DNA from: Chitinophagaceae bacterium | Lineage (GTDB): Bacteria > Bacteroidota > Bacteroidia > Chitinophagales > Chitinophagaceae | Length of the DNA: 5,158 bases | NCBI GenBank assembly: GCA_030151745.1 | Contig: JASLDA010000056.1 | Coordinates: 1 to 5,158 of the forward strand | Direction of reading: 5' to 3' | Shown here: piece by piece, positions 5,101-5,158 of the stretch | How positions within the stretch are numbered: position 1 is the stretch's first letter | Layout: every line of letters begins with the position of its first letter | Notes under the pieces: generated by a model | Told to the model about the DNA's origin: nothing | The model's input: the letters and a program-made list of their open reading frames with translations, nothing else | Databases searched by the model: none | Made by a program: the position numbers and the translations under genes

Positions 5101-5158
5101 CTAATGCCACAGCGGGCAGATGTAGTTGATACGCCCCCGCAGCGGTCCAGCCGCCGGG
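5101..5158 (-). CDS. C-terminal end of an unrecognised minus-strand gene (partial)
   Basis: The minus strand entering from the right edge can be read as PAAGPLRGRINYICPLWH, ending at TAG 5103-5101. Its third positions are almost all G or C, like the other genes here, and it stops just before a bidirectional terminator, as a convergent gene would. The other two minus frames (stops at 5099-5097 and 5092-5090) show less of this codon bias. Eighteen residues are too few to name a family. Confidence 0.35.
   Translation of the reverse strand, partial: PAAGPLRGRINYICPLWH

Overview
The window looks like a chromosomal stretch from a GC-rich member of the Bacteroidota, perhaps close to Chitinophagaceae. 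Three things suggest this. The best promoter, in front of the SRP RNA, has the Bacteroidota form (TTG, 19 bases, TATCTTTG, i.e. TAnnTTTG). The start codons have no clear Shine-Dalgarno sequence. The phosphohexomutase, the short transaldolase and the four-helix-bundle (S23/IVP) gene are of types common in that phylum. The lineage is an inference from these signs only.

Layout, left to right. On the minus strand there is a probable two-gene unit: a Sad/YneI-type succinate-semialdehyde dehydrogenase (1848 down to 475), followed 54 bases later by an SGNH/GDSL hydrolase that starts at 420 and runs off the left edge. Divergent from it, a phosphoglucomutase/phosphomannomutase reads rightward from 1953 to 3359 and ends before a strong hairpin (3389-3422). 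A small uncharacterised minus-strand ORF (3716 to 3474) follows.

The region from about 3360 to 4355 is more AT-rich and contains most of the unusual material. It holds a complete small signal recognition particle RNA gene (about 3788-3887) with its own promoter and a T-run end. It also holds a four-helix-bundle gene (3946-4343) whose frame is broken by a 20-base tandem duplication. A set of short repeats related to AGATTTCAGATTG is scattered around these, including an inverted pair that agrees at 21 of 22 bases (3364-3385 and 4328-4349).

A transaldolase of the short TalC/FSA fold (4356-5009) starts 12 bases after the broken gene and ends at a textbook terminator (5056-5091). The last 58 bases probably hold the C-terminal end of a minus-strand gene that I do not recognise.

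Functionally, the full-length genes are central carbon metabolism (hexose-phosphate interconversion, non-oxidative pentose phosphate pathway, succinate semialdehyde oxidation) plus protein targeting RNA. I see no defence system, CRISPR array, tRNA or transposase. The best candidate for something little described is the repeat-flanked, freshly frameshifted four-helix-bundle gene wedged between the SRP RNA and the transaldolase.
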